NCBI GenBank assembly: GCA_016717225.1
Contig: JADKGB010000017.1
Coordinates: forward strand, 1 to 64,000
DNA from: Flavobacteriales bacterium
Lineage (GTDB): Bacteria > Bacteroidota > Bacteroidia > Flavobacteriales_F > PHOS-HE28
Direction: 5' to 3'
DNA: 64,000 nt
Shown one piece after another: positions 16,657 to 24,641 of this stretch (positions are counted from its first letter, which is position 1; each line of letters opens with the position of its first letter). A program made the translations under genes and the position numbers. The notes beneath the pieces were generated by a model, which did no database searches, was not told where the DNA came from, and worked only from the letters and a program-made list of their open reading frames with translations.

Positions 16657-16854
16657 AAAAAAAGCCCACACAGGGCCACGTTCATAGAACCTATGGTTAT
16701 CACATAGGCGGGATCGCGATGATGGCTTCCGTAATCCTCGTGGCACCGAAGTGCACCCTTACCGAAGTAAGGCTGAGGCCCGCCGTAGACCACCGAGGGT
16801 GCGATCCCTGATGGAAATTGTTGGTTCCGATGAACAAATGGCCTGTGTGGGCTT
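16657..16854 (-). ncRNA. Candidate 6S-like RNA (unannotated structured RNA, ~198 nt)
   Basis: On the minus strand the two ends pair as a long rod: AAGCCCACACAGGCCA at the 5' end with TGGCCCTGTGTGGGCTT at the 3' end, extended by GUUCAU/AUGAAC and GAACC/GGUUC. Next comes an asymmetric bubble. Its 5' strand is unpaired (around 16809-16822), and its 3' strand holds a perfect small hairpin CCTATG-tgataac-CATAGG (16690-16708). Beyond it lie an 8-bp helix GGGATCGC/GCGATCCC, then CCTCGGTGG/CCACGAGG, and two apical UUCG hairpins (CTTAC-TTCG-GTAAG, GCAC-TTCG-GTGC). The transcript ends in T7 at 16657-16663. A closing stem, a central bubble with a 3'-side hairpin and ~200 nt length are the hallmarks of 6S RNA, which sequesters RNA polymerase. 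The branched tip is less typical. Confidence 0.6.
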
Positions 16855-16987
16855 CGCGATTACGTCCATTTTACTGGACGACAGATGCTTTACAGGTGAT
16901 GAAAAGAACAGAACGATACGAATGTATATGCACCTGATAGGAACGGCATCGAAAAGTTGAAAACTCTTTGGCTCTCCTGATATGCGG

Positions 16988-17527
16988 TCATTCCCCTTTC
17001 TGCCCAACGAACTGATCATCCTTGTCCTCGAACAGGATGTTGAACGTGGTGAGAGAACCATAACAGCGCGTGATATACTGCTGCAACTCCACCTTCTCCT
17101 GTTCACTGAGGGCCGGATGCGCGTTTATCTTCTGCTCCAACACACGGAAGCGGTCACGGATCATCACGATCTTGTGGAAGAAGTCCTCGATCGGCACTTC
17201 CTTGCTTTTGATCGAAGTATCCGCGCTCTTCATCTCCAGCATGCCCTTCTGCCAGCGGCGCGCAAGATGCACCGGCCGCTGCGGCATGTCGGCTTCGCGC
17301 AGCACCGACCGCAAAGCGTCTTTCACGCTGTCCATATCCAGTTCCGCCGCGCCGATCTCCACACCCGGCGCGATCGTAACCAAGCCTTCGAAGCCCCGGC
17401 TAATAGGCTGTTCGCCATGTTCACGGAAAAAAATGTGGACCGTTCGTTCATCCATTTCGTAAACAACGCCAACACCAAGAGTTGGATGCTTGACGCGGGC
17501 ACCGATGCTTATGTCGTAGAGCTCCAT
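16988..17527 (-). CDS. Conserved-looking protein with N-terminal SH3-like fold
   Basis: The 179-residue soluble protein is not assigned to a named family. Its first ~50 residues (ARVKHPTLGVGVVYEMDE) match the small beta-barrel pattern Gly-x-x-Val-x-His-Pro-x-x-Gly-x-Gly-Val found at the start of CarD-type domains and the UvrD/PcrA C-terminus, which contact RNA polymerase or nucleic acid. The rest is mostly helical and charged, ending FNILFEDKDDQFVGQKGE. A role in transcription or repair is a guess from that domain alone. It lies between the RNA gene and a potassium channel gene, with no overlaps. Confidence 0.7.
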   Translation of the reverse strand: MELYDISIGARVKHPTLGVGVVYEMDERTVHIFFREHGEQPISRGFEGLVTIAPGVEIGAAELDMDSVKDALRSVLREADMPQRPVHLARRWQKGMLEMKSADTSIKSKEVPIEDFFHKIVMIRDRFRVLEQKINAHPALSEQEKVELQQYITRCYGSLTTFNILFEDKDDQFVGQKGE

Positions 17528-17592
17528 TGAATGTCGTTTTAAGGTTCAGAAGATCGGAAGGCTTGAAAGTTCAAGTATTGGACAGGCAATGA

Positions 17593-18564
17593 TCAAATGG
17601 GCAACCGTTCAGGTGCATCAACGGATGTGAAGTCACTCAGCTTGTTCAGGTCCAACCGCATGCTACCGTTCTTCGAGCTGAAAGCACGCACATAACGAGC
17701 TCCCCAAGCGATCTCGTCGAAGCGGAACGAATGGCGCGTGATCACTTGTTGCATATAGCCTTCGTCAATGCCTTTCAGGACAAGGATGACCTCAGCTCGG
17801 CGCTGAACAAGATCCTCATAGCTGGTTCCTGCCAATGGGCTTTCCGCGGTGATCGGATGCACCAAGGTCCAGCTCAACGGCAGGAAACTCACCTTGTCGA
17901 ACTGCAGTTTGAGGTTGTAATAGTTCAAACGTTCGCCCTGATCGTCCACGTCGGCCATCACCAGCATCAGGCGCGCTTCCATCTCCATCAGCAAGGTGGT
18001 GCGTCGATTAGCCAGTCGCATTTGCAGGCTCCATCCCTCCTTGAACGGTGCGATAAGGGCCTTGTCACTGTAAGCGATCCGGGTAGTGGGTCTGGCAAAC
18101 CGCGCGTAGATCACGGCACTGATGAGCGAGAAGCCGAGGATGCCGAAAACGCCTTCCACCGCAGCCAGGGCCCACGTGGCCGGACTGTTCGGGAACAGCG
18201 ACCCATAGCCCACCGTGGTCAATGTTTGAACACTCATGCCCATGGCACTCATCCAACGGGATGACAACGAGGTCATATCGGCATTCCCCAACTGCTCCAT
18301 GCCGATCAGCATGTAGAGTGAACCGAAGATCAGGTTCATTGCAAGGTATCCCACCACGAATGTGAGCACCAATCGCCATAGCGGCATGGTGGCGAGCGCT
18401 ACGAACCCTTCGCGAAAGCCACTGATCTGACCAATTCGGTCCACGAGGAATTTTCCATCGCGCGCCATCACCCGATCCAAGGGGCGCTCGAAGTTGGTTC
18501 CAATACCCGGGTCTTCGGCCCGTTGGGCGCGAGTCATGAAAGTCCTCAGGTTCGTTCGTGCCAT
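17593..18564 (-). CDS. Inward-rectifier-type potassium channel (KirBac family)
   Basis: The start at 18564 (MARTNLRTFMTRAQ) gives a 323-residue protein; an upstream frame to 18726 would run into the end of the peptidase gene and was rejected. The order is slide helix (FVALATMPLWRLVLTF), outer helix (about 63-87), pore helix with the potassium selectivity filter TVGYG at 117-121, and inner helix (about 131-155). A C-terminal immunoglobulin-like cytoplasmic domain follows (RLANRRTTLLMEMEARLML, FLPLSWTLVHPI), as in KirBac channels. It would form a tetramer in the inner membrane that conducts potassium. Confidence 0.92.
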   Translation of the reverse strand: MARTNLRTFMTRAQRAEDPGIGTNFERPLDRVMARDGKFLVDRIGQISGFREGFVALATMPLWRLVLTFVVGYLAMNLIFGSLYMLIGMEQLGNADMTSLSSRWMSAMGMSVQTLTTVGYGSLFPNSPATWALAAVEGVFGILGFSLISAVIYARFARPTTRIAYSDKALIAPFKEGWSLQMRLANRRTTLLMEMEARLMLVMADVDDQGERLNYYNLKLQFDKVSFLPLSWTLVHPITAESPLAGTSYEDLVQRRAEVILVLKGIDEGYMQQVITRHSFRFDEIAWGARYVRAFSSKNGSMRLDLNKLSDFTSVDAPERLPI

Positions 18565-18604
18565 TGCGGTTCGAAAATGCGGGTACGAAGGTCGCGGCGA
18601 TAGC

Positions 18605-20325
18605 CTATTCGCCGATGACCCGAAGAACAGGATACGTTCTGAATGAAGATTCGAAGTAAGGCGAGCGCTGGTATACGAAGTACAACTGCGCCCATGCGTC
18701 TTTGGCGAACTTCGGATCACTGGCACGCTTTGCTTCCACCGCGGCTTTCAATGAAGGATCTTTCGCAACAGTTCGGTTGCGATGTCCTCAAAAGCATAAT
18801 CGCTGAACCATTCTTTCTGCTGTAAGATGCTGTCGAAGAAGCCCCAGGCGAAGTAGCTGTCCTCCCCTTCCGGCTCCAGCGTTTCCATTATGAGCCGGTC
18901 AGTGACCTGTCCTGTGCGAACGAGGTAGTCACCCGCTACTGCCGTATGCTTCGTACGACGCGTTGAACAACGGATGTCACGATGGAGATAGTGCCCCTCA
19001 TAAGGCTGCTGTCCGGTCTTGAACTCCGCGATGCTGTCCACCTCTACCGTGAAGGATCGCTCACGGTCCAGGCGTTCGACGGTAACACCGTTGGTCTTCA
19101 ACCTCTGCACGATCGCGGCCGCCCATGCTTGCGGAATGATGTAGCCAACAGGCTTCCGTTTGATGAGGGAAGGGTTGTACTTATCGCGCCAAGGCACCAT
19201 CGTATCCGTGGGCCGTGCATGATCATAGTGTATTCTCGGCAGCCCGGTCACTTCGCTGGTCTTGTGTTCGGCAGCCCAGCCTTTCCACGGAAGCTGTTCC
19301 ACATGTGTTGTATCGAGCACCCAGTTCAGGCCGATCTCGTGCATTGAGGCTGTGTTCTTCTTAGCCGCGGAACGTGCCCTGCGTAGTTCCTCTGGATGTT
19401 CGTTCATGGCCGCAAGTGTCGCCAGCATCAGCTGGAACGTCGCGTTCACGCGATCAGCGTATGGCTTCAACATATGGCTTTCCGCCAGAATGCCGATGCG
19501 ATCAAAGAGCGCGTTGAACCCAGTGCTGTAGCGCGGACTGTCGTAGAAGCCCACGAGTCCTTCCTCGGGCGTTTCAAATTCCATTTCGAAGTAAGGGCAC
19601 ATGAGGATCTTCCGTGAGGCCATCCATTCGTAGAGCCTTGGCATCATCGTTCCGGTCATGAACGCGCTGAGGCCACCATCCAATTTGTCTTTTTGGGTGG
19701 TGAGCAGTTCCATTACGTACTGGTGATCCGCCCCATCGCTCACGTGCGTTTCGAAGTACACGTCTGGATCCATGATCGCAAGAGCATCCTCCATCGACCG
19801 CGTATTGCGCGAATCCATCTTCACGAAGTCGCGGTTCAGGTCCAAATTGCGTGCGTTACCCCGGAAACCGTATTCCTGTGGTCCGATCTGGTTCGCACGG
19901 CTGAACGGTCCACGCCGCTTCGCTCCGCTCACGTTGTACATGGGCACGATGCACACTGCTGTATGTACCGTGAGTCCCATTAATTGATCGCTCTCCAATA
20001 ACGCTTGTGCAAAAAGCAAGCTCGCATCCACCCCATCCGGCTCGCCTGGATGGATATCGTTCGTGATCCACAGGATGTTCTTGCCTGCGGCGCGGATGCT
20101 GTCCGGCGTGAAACCGCTTCCGTCAGCGATCACGAAAAGGTGCAATGGGGATCCGTCATCATCGTTCCCGAACTCGACCAGTCGCGCGCCACTGTGCATT
20201 CGATCCAGATCCTGGTAACGGGCGATGGCTTGCTCCCAAGTAGCGGTTGTGTCACCGGTAAAGGCCCATTGAGCATGAATTCCAACGGAAGAGAAAATGG
20301 CCAACAGGAACGACGATCGTTGCAT
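18605..20325 (-). pseudogene. M14-family zinc carboxypeptidase, frameshifted near its C-terminus
   Basis: The start at 20325 gives MQRSSFLLAIFSSVGIHAQ, a signal peptide. The peptidase domain has zinc ligands His92 and Glu95 (NDIHPGEPDG) and His194 (FETHVSDG). The frame stops at 18748 after LLRKILH, giving 525 residues. One base later the other frame continues with DPSLKAAVEAKRASDPKFAK and on to YQRSPYFE, TYPVLRVIGE and a TAG at 18605. That tail has the look of the normal end of this family. A single missing base near 18768 (for example TTGCGAAAG for TTGGCGAAAG) would restore one 573-residue protein. The restored end lies 40 bases from the channel gene, as expected for an operon. Either an assembly error or a recent mutation. 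Confidence 0.85.
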
Positions 20326-20889
20326 AATATCTCGCGGGCTAACTGATAGCGCCGCCGAAGATGCGCATTGCTGGTAGCACTTGTTGCCCATGGGGCCGAA
20401 ACGAAATAGGAACCCCGGCAGCGGTTCCAGCTGCCGGGGTCCACGTTCATCGGGCGCCAATGCACCCGAACCACTGATCGATCAACCGTTCATCGCGACT
20501 TCAGAAGGCCAAGGAGCATTTGACGATCCTTCGGCGGGCACGGTTGGAGTTTGTTGTTCTTGAGCAGGTGGCTGCACCACTGGCGCCGCAGCGTACAACT
20601 GTTCGTCGTCGGTAAGCTGAAGGAGCAGGGTAAGCGTCATTACTGGCCACATGGTTGTTGCGATTAGCGGCTGCAAGGTTTCACGACCAAGGCTCGGATG
20701 TCAAGACGAATGGCTCAAATAAATCGACGAATACCCCTTGACTTTCGACGAAGACCTTCTCGGCATCATTCCAAGCGAACCTTTCCAAGCGCTGGATCCG
20801 GCAATACTCCATCGGACTTCCACTTTCGCTTTTCGCTTCTATTCGATCTCTTTGTGGATCAACTTCACAGTGCCTTCCTTTGGCCAACT
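20326..20889. other. Divergent intergenic region with small minus-strand frames
   Basis: This 564-base region separates the divergent peptidase and outer-membrane genes. On the minus strand two short adjoining frames have sensible composition: one ending at 20681 (from an internal ATG, about 43 codons, containing FAWNDAEKVFVESQG) and one at 20482-20676 (64 codons, only a TTG start, proline/glutamine-rich tail). An 11-bp stem ACCCCGGCAGC / GCTGCCGGGGT at 20412-20440 lies after the second and could terminate it, although no T-run follows. I cannot decide whether either frame is a real gene. Confidence 0.35.
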
Positions 20890-21531
20890 ATGAGAACACG
20901 ATCCTTGGTCTTTTGCGTTCTGGTCCCGGCAGCTTTGTGCGCTCAAATGCGACACGGTCCGCGTCTTGGTTTGGCCATTGCCACGCAAACCGCCGGGCAG
21001 TTCCTGCAATGGCAAGGCTTACCGAAGTTCGGCCCCATTGTCGGCTGGAGCTTCGACATACCGTACACCCATCAGATAGGCTTCCGGCTAGAACCCATGG
21101 TGATGAGCAAAGGCAGTTGGACGCGCAATGCGCAATTGAACACCAACAGCTTTGTGACCCTTCGCTATTTGGAATTACCAGTACTTCTGCGCTTGGATCT
21201 GGATACCGCGCGTGGCGGATTTTTCATGACCGGCGGTGCGGTTTATGGTTACTGGCTCAGCGGTAGGCTTCGCACGACGGTAAATGGCGAGGAAACGCAG
21301 AATATCAAATATGACCTGGCTCAACCGAACGTGAACCGATCACAGTGGAGCATCGCTGTGGGCTTGGGGCAGCAAGGCAAAAAATGGAGCTGGGAATTAC
21401 GCGGCCAATCGAGTATTACACCTTTCGACAAGTTGATCCGCTCCCAGAATCTTGTGTTCGGTTTGCATGTTACCTATTGGCTCCCCCTGCCGAGTTCAAA
21501 GGTGTCGGAGACAGAAGAGGAACCCGAATAG
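20890..21531 (+). CDS. PorT-like outer membrane beta-barrel protein
   Basis: The start at 20890 (MRTRSLVFCVLVPAALCAQ) gives a clean signal peptide and a 213-residue product. The mature part alternates polar and hydrophobic residues in amphipathic strands (FGPIVGWSFDIPY, FRLEPMVMSKG, LRYLELPVLLRLDL, FFMTGGAVYGYWLSG, LVFGLHVTYWLPL). This is the pattern of the eight-stranded PorT/OMP_b-brl_2 family common in Bacteroidota. PorT itself belongs to the T9SS, but the family has many members, so the role stays open. A longer frame from 20698 has no signal peptide at its start and was not used. Confidence 0.8.
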   Translation: MRTRSLVFCVLVPAALCAQMRHGPRLGLAIATQTAGQFLQWQGLPKFGPIVGWSFDIPYTHQIGFRLEPMVMSKGSWTRNAQLNTNSFVTLRYLELPVLLRLDLDTARGGFFMTGGAVYGYWLSGRLRTTVNGEETQNIKYDLAQPNVNRSQWSIAVGLGQQGKKWSWELRGQSSITPFDKLIRSQNLVFGLHVTYWLPLPSSKVSETEEEPE

Positions 21532-21542
21532 ATCGTATTCGG

Positions 21543-22181
21543 ATGTCCTTCAACACCGCTTCTTCAACAGCGCGAGTTCCGTTCGCTGGCAATGCCTTGC
21601 TCAAGACCTACCTCGCAGTCTTCTTGGTGGTCTGGCTCTTAACATTCATCGGCACCACCAACCGCGCGAACTGGTTCACTGAAAACACGCTTACCACTTT
21701 GTTGATCGGTGGACTTGCGATCGGTCAGCGAAGGTTCCGGTTCAGCGACCTTAGTTATACCCTCTTCTTCGTTTACATCCTGCTCCACATCTACGGAGCC
21801 ATGTACACCTATGCCGAGAACCCGTTCGGGTATTGGATGAAGGATGCTCTGCGACTTGAGCGGAACCACTATGATCGGATCGTTCACTTCAGTTTTGGGT
21901 TTATGCTCGCCTACCCGATGCGTGATTATTTCAAGAACTGGTTCAAGTGGCCGACGTGGGTATGTTGGGTCTTGCCAGTAGAGATCACCATGAGCTTCAG
22001 TGCGGCTTATGAGCTGATCGAATGGGCTGTAGCCGACGTGTTCTTTCCTGCACAGGGCGCAGCATATCTCGGATCCCAAGGTGATATCTGGGATGCCCAG
22101 AAAGACATGGGGCTCGCCTTCAGTGGTGCAGTGTTATCCATGCTCCTTTTCAGTTCGTTAAAGCGCCTTTTTCGGCAATGA
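21543..22181 (+). CDS. DUF2238 (YjdF-like) integral membrane protein
   Basis: The start at 21543 gives a 212-residue protein with about six membrane segments. The central sequence YTYAENPFGYWMKDAL, the RNHYDRIVHFSFGF motif and the later AAYELIEW and GSQGDIWDAQKDM are the hallmarks of DUF2238, represented by E. coli YjdF. The conserved acidic and histidine residues facing the membrane suggest a catalytic or transport role, but none has been shown. It follows the barrel gene by 11 bases and its end overlaps the next start in ATGA. Confidence 0.9.
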   Translation: MSFNTASSTARVPFAGNALLKTYLAVFLVVWLLTFIGTTNRANWFTENTLTTLLIGGLAIGQRRFRFSDLSYTLFFVYILLHIYGAMYTYAENPFGYWMKDALRLERNHYDRIVHFSFGFMLAYPMRDYFKNWFKWPTWVCWVLPVEITMSFSAAYELIEWAVADVFFPAQGAAYLGSQGDIWDAQKDMGLAFSGAVLSMLLFSSLKRLFRQ

Positions 22182-22705
22182 TCCTTCGTGCCGTGTTCGG
22201 CTTCATCCTTGGTATGTTTTATATCGGACTGATCGCACAGGGCTCAAGACAGCACCTCGTAGCTGATAGTTCGTCGGTCCCACGAAATACGATCTACCTC
22301 GAAGTACTCGGCGCTGGTGGTCTCGGTTCGCTCAACTACGAGCGCATTTTCTTGGACAAGTCACGTTTCATGGCTGGTGCTCGGATCGGGGTTGGTTCGA
22401 TACACTTCACCGACTTCACCCGGCGCTTCAACCCCGATCTGTTGTTCCCTGCAGGTGTGTTCCTGTGCTACGGCAAACGGATCAAAGCCGAACTGGCGGG
22501 CGGAACAACTATCACGAGTATCGTATACCCGGATCCTGAAGATCTCAAACCAGCGCGTAGAAGTGAAATACATGGCTGGGCAGCGATCGGCATGCGCTAT
22601 CAGCGAAGTGCAAATGGCCTGTTGCTCCGTTTGGCGTACACCCCGATCATTGAGTTCGGCGTTTGGCGACATTGGGCTGGTGCGTCGATCGGATATGCCT
22701 TCTGA
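22178..22705 (+). CDS. Small outer-membrane-type beta-barrel protein
   Basis: The 175-residue protein opens with a hydrophobic signal segment (AVFGFILGMFYIGLIAQG). Amphipathic strands follow (IYLEVLGAGGLGSLNYERIF, FMAGARIGVGSIHFTD, GWAAIGMRYQ, LLLRLAYTPIIEF, WAGASIGYAF). The last residue is phenylalanine, as in many outer-membrane barrels. No named family is recognised. The start codon overlaps the DUF2238 stop and the GDPD gene begins three bases after its stop, so these three genes and the barrel at 20890 look like one operon. Confidence 0.75.
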   Translation: MILRAVFGFILGMFYIGLIAQGSRQHLVADSSSVPRNTIYLEVLGAGGLGSLNYERIFLDKSRFMAGARIGVGSIHFTDFTRRFNPDLLFPAGVFLCYGKRIKAELAGGTTITSIVYPDPEDLKPARRSEIHGWAAIGMRYQRSANGLLLRLAYTPIIEFGVWRHWAGASIGYAF

Positions 22706-22708
22706 GCG

Positions 22709-23530
22709 ATGCGATACACGACGCTCTTCCTAGCTGCGGCACTTCCATTCTCCGCGTGCAAAAAGCAGGAACCCGACATCCAAAACTTGAACGGGGGCAG
22801 GATCGTGGTGATGGGACACGGCGGAATGGGTATTCATAGCACCTATCCGTTGGATAGCCCTGCTGGCGTATTGTCCTGTCTTTCTTCAGACGCGGATGGA
22901 TCCGAGATCGACGTGCAGTTGACGAGCGACAGTGTTTTGGTGGCCTACCATTCAGGGGACCTTTCCGAAGGAACGAACATGAGCGGTCCGGTTTGGCGAC
23001 ACACATGGGCCGAGATCCAACAAGGGCGCTTTACAGGCGTTCCGTATACGGACCATCACATTATGTCCTTGGATGCATTCTTCGGCCATGTGGATGTGCA
23101 TGACCGTGCGATCTCCTTGGACATCAAGCTTCATCCTGATGGCACACCGGATGCCGCGTACTATGGAACATTCATCAATGCGATCATTCGGCTGGTGGAC
23201 AGCCATTCTTTCAGCGATCGCTTTTACATTGAATCACAAAGCCCTCAGTTCTTGTCGATGTTGAAAGAACGTCGAAGCGACCTTAAGCTTTTCTACTATC
23301 CACCCACGTTCGAAGATGGCCTTTCAACCGCTCAAACACTCGGTGTCTTTGGCATTTCCATTGACATGAACAAGATCAGCGCTGATCAAATGGCCTCTGC
23401 CCACGCACAAGGATTCTGGGTCGCGCTCTGGAACGCGGAGAGCAACAGTGATAATGAAGAAGCGATCCGATTGGCTCCGGAGATCATCCAAACAGACCGA
23501 TTGGACCATTTGATCGGGTTACTGGATTGA
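22709..23530 (+). CDS. Glycerophosphodiester phosphodiesterase-like lipoprotein
   Basis: GDPD enzymes hydrolyse glycerophosphodiesters to glycerol-3-phosphate and an alcohol. The 273-residue protein has a lipoprotein signal ending at Cys17 (ALPFSAC). Catalytic-site residues are seen as His37 in MGHGGMG (a variant of the usual HRG, with Gly for Arg), the metal ligands Glu66 and Asp68 (GSEIDVQLTSD) and His81 (VAYHSGDL). A TIM barrel continues through SLDIKLH and FYIESQSP to the WNAESNS end. The loss of the conserved Arg after the first His means activity is not certain. Confidence 0.85.
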   Translation: MRYTTLFLAAALPFSACKKQEPDIQNLNGGRIVVMGHGGMGIHSTYPLDSPAGVLSCLSSDADGSEIDVQLTSDSVLVAYHSGDLSEGTNMSGPVWRHTWAEIQQGRFTGVPYTDHHIMSLDAFFGHVDVHDRAISLDIKLHPDGTPDAAYYGTFINAIIRLVDSHSFSDRFYIESQSPQFLSMLKERRSDLKLFYYPPTFEDGLSTAQTLGVFGISIDMNKISADQMASAHAQGFWVALWNAESNSDNEEAIRLAPEIIQTDRLDHLIGLLD

Positions 23531-23551
23531 CTGATACCAGCCCAAACCCTT

Positions 23552-24058
23552 CTATACCCGCGTTTTTACGCTCCCCCATTCCTTCACCTGCCAGGTGATC
23601 TTTCCAGTGGCCAGGTGGTTCTCCTTCACATCATGCAGTTCAACCACAGCGGTATAAAGAACAGCCTCGCCGGATCGCAGTGGGTCAATGACTTGAGAAG
23701 TGACCTCTGAGATACCCGGAGCGAACACAGCCCTCGCATCCGCCTTTGCTTGATAGTGGTATTCCATCTGCAGGCTCTTCATGATCAGTCGATATTCTTT
23801 GGCATCCAAGTGTTCCAGGAGCGCCAGGCCGCTACAATATTCCGCAGCAGTTGCAAGAGCGCATGCGTGAATTCCTTTGATGTGGTTGCGATTGATCCTC
23901 CAATACGGGATATCCACTCGAATTCCGCCGGACAGAAGCGGAACAACCTTGAAGCCATGAGGCCGGTTGAAGGGGATCATCCAACCGAGCACGCTATTCA
24001 ACAACCAACGGGACACTCTCGAGGACCGAGCGGATCGAATGAGCTGTGCAACCTCCAT
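23552..24058 (-). CDS. DUF4442 hotdog-fold (thioesterase-like) protein
   Basis: The start chosen at 24058 (MEVAQLIRSA) gives 168 residues. The protein has the DUF4442 hotdog layout: a helical start, VPLLSGGIRVDIPYWRINRN, then GIHACALATAAEYCSGLALL, which is the long central helix, and a strand-rich second half. Hotdog proteins of this type resemble acyl-CoA thioesterases (PaaI/YiiD), but no substrate is known. It lies eight bases after the MazG-like gene on the same strand, so the two are probably cotranscribed. Confidence 0.82.
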   Translation of the reverse strand: MEVAQLIRSARSSRVSRWLLNSVLGWMIPFNRPHGFKVVPLLSGGIRVDIPYWRINRNHIKGIHACALATAAEYCSGLALLEHLDAKEYRLIMKSLQMEYHYQAKADARAVFAPGISEVTSQVIDPLRSGEAVLYTAVVELHDVKENHLATGKITWQVKEWGSVKTRV

Positions 24059-24066
24059 GTTCAGTA

Positions 24067-24477
24067 TCACTTCGCCAGGATCGCGGCAATATCCGGCCGG
24101 AAGTAACGGTCGCTTTTCAACACTTTTCCATCCTCGCGGTAGATCGGCTTTCCATCGGCGTCGAGTTTGCTCATGTTGCTCCGTTGGATCTCCTCGAAGA
24201 CCTCGGCGATCTTGTCCTGCAAACCGTGCTTGAGGATGGTACCACAGAGGATATAGAGCATATCGCCCAGCGCATCGGCCACTTCCACCAGGTCTCCACG
24301 GTTGGCTGCTTCAAGGTACTCCTCGTTCTCTTCCCGCATCAACGTGTATCGGAGCAACTTGTCTTTTTCGCCTATATCAACGATCGGATCCGCCGCATTT
24401 CCAATACCGAACGCGTCGTGGAAGTCGCGAACGTGGTTGATGGTTTCTTGAAGGCTCAGGGTCAAGGCTGTCGGCAT
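24067..24477 (-). CDS. MazG-like nucleoside triphosphate pyrophosphohydrolase
   Basis: The start at 24477 (MPTALTLSLQETINHVRDFH) gives a 136-residue all-alpha protein. The metal-binding pattern E-E-x-x-E ... E-x-x-D is seen in REENEEYLEAANRGDLVEVA and DALGDMLYILCGT, typical of the all-alpha NTP pyrophosphatase superfamily (MazG, HisE-like, dUTPase-2). The C-terminal KLDADGKPIYREDGKVLKS is typical of the phage- and Bacteroidota-type subgroup. It likely hydrolyses non-canonical or excess dNTPs. An upstream extension to 24633 runs through the divergent promoter region of moxR and was rejected. Confidence 0.88.
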   Translation of the reverse strand: MPTALTLSLQETINHVRDFHDAFGIGNAADPIVDIGEKDKLLRYTLMREENEEYLEAANRGDLVEVADALGDMLYILCGTILKHGLQDKIAEVFEEIQRSNMSKLDADGKPIYREDGKVLKSDRYFRPDIAAILAK

Positions 24478-24566
24478 ATGTTGATCGCCCTCGCATTTAT
24501 CGCAACGGCGGTGCGCCGAATGTATCGCCAATGCTACAAATGCGGGCTTAACACTCGTTAACTGAC

Positions 24567-24603
24567 AATTGGACCCTGCCCTGTATCCACTCATCCACTT
24601 TTG
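24567..24603 (+). promoter_or_regulatory. Candidate flavobacterial promoter of the moxR-bat operon
   Basis: TTG within CAATTGG (about 24569) is followed after ~24 bases by CACTTTTG (24596-24603), which matches the flavobacterial -7 consensus TAnnTTTG at seven of eight positions. The spacing is slightly longer than usual. It ends 38 bases before the moxR start, a plausible leader length. Confidence 0.45.
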
Positions 24604-24641
24604 CGTTCCAAATTCGCGCCCCTTATCGCACACCCACTTTC

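Noticed and set aside
16611..16793. 60-codon minus-strand frame over the RNA gene
   Set aside because: It overlaps the structured RNA and its terminator and has no ribosome-binding site or family.
16657..16854. Riboswitch or attenuator for queE (preQ1-type)
   Set aside because: The rod-like closing stem that is itself part of the terminator, and the ~200-nt length, fit a separate RNA gene better; no preQ1 aptamer core was seen.
18748..18790. Programmed ribosomal frameshift in the M14 peptidase
   Set aside because: No slippery heptamer or downstream pseudoknot is evident, and similar single-base indels occur in creD and nhaD, so an error or mutation is the simpler explanation.
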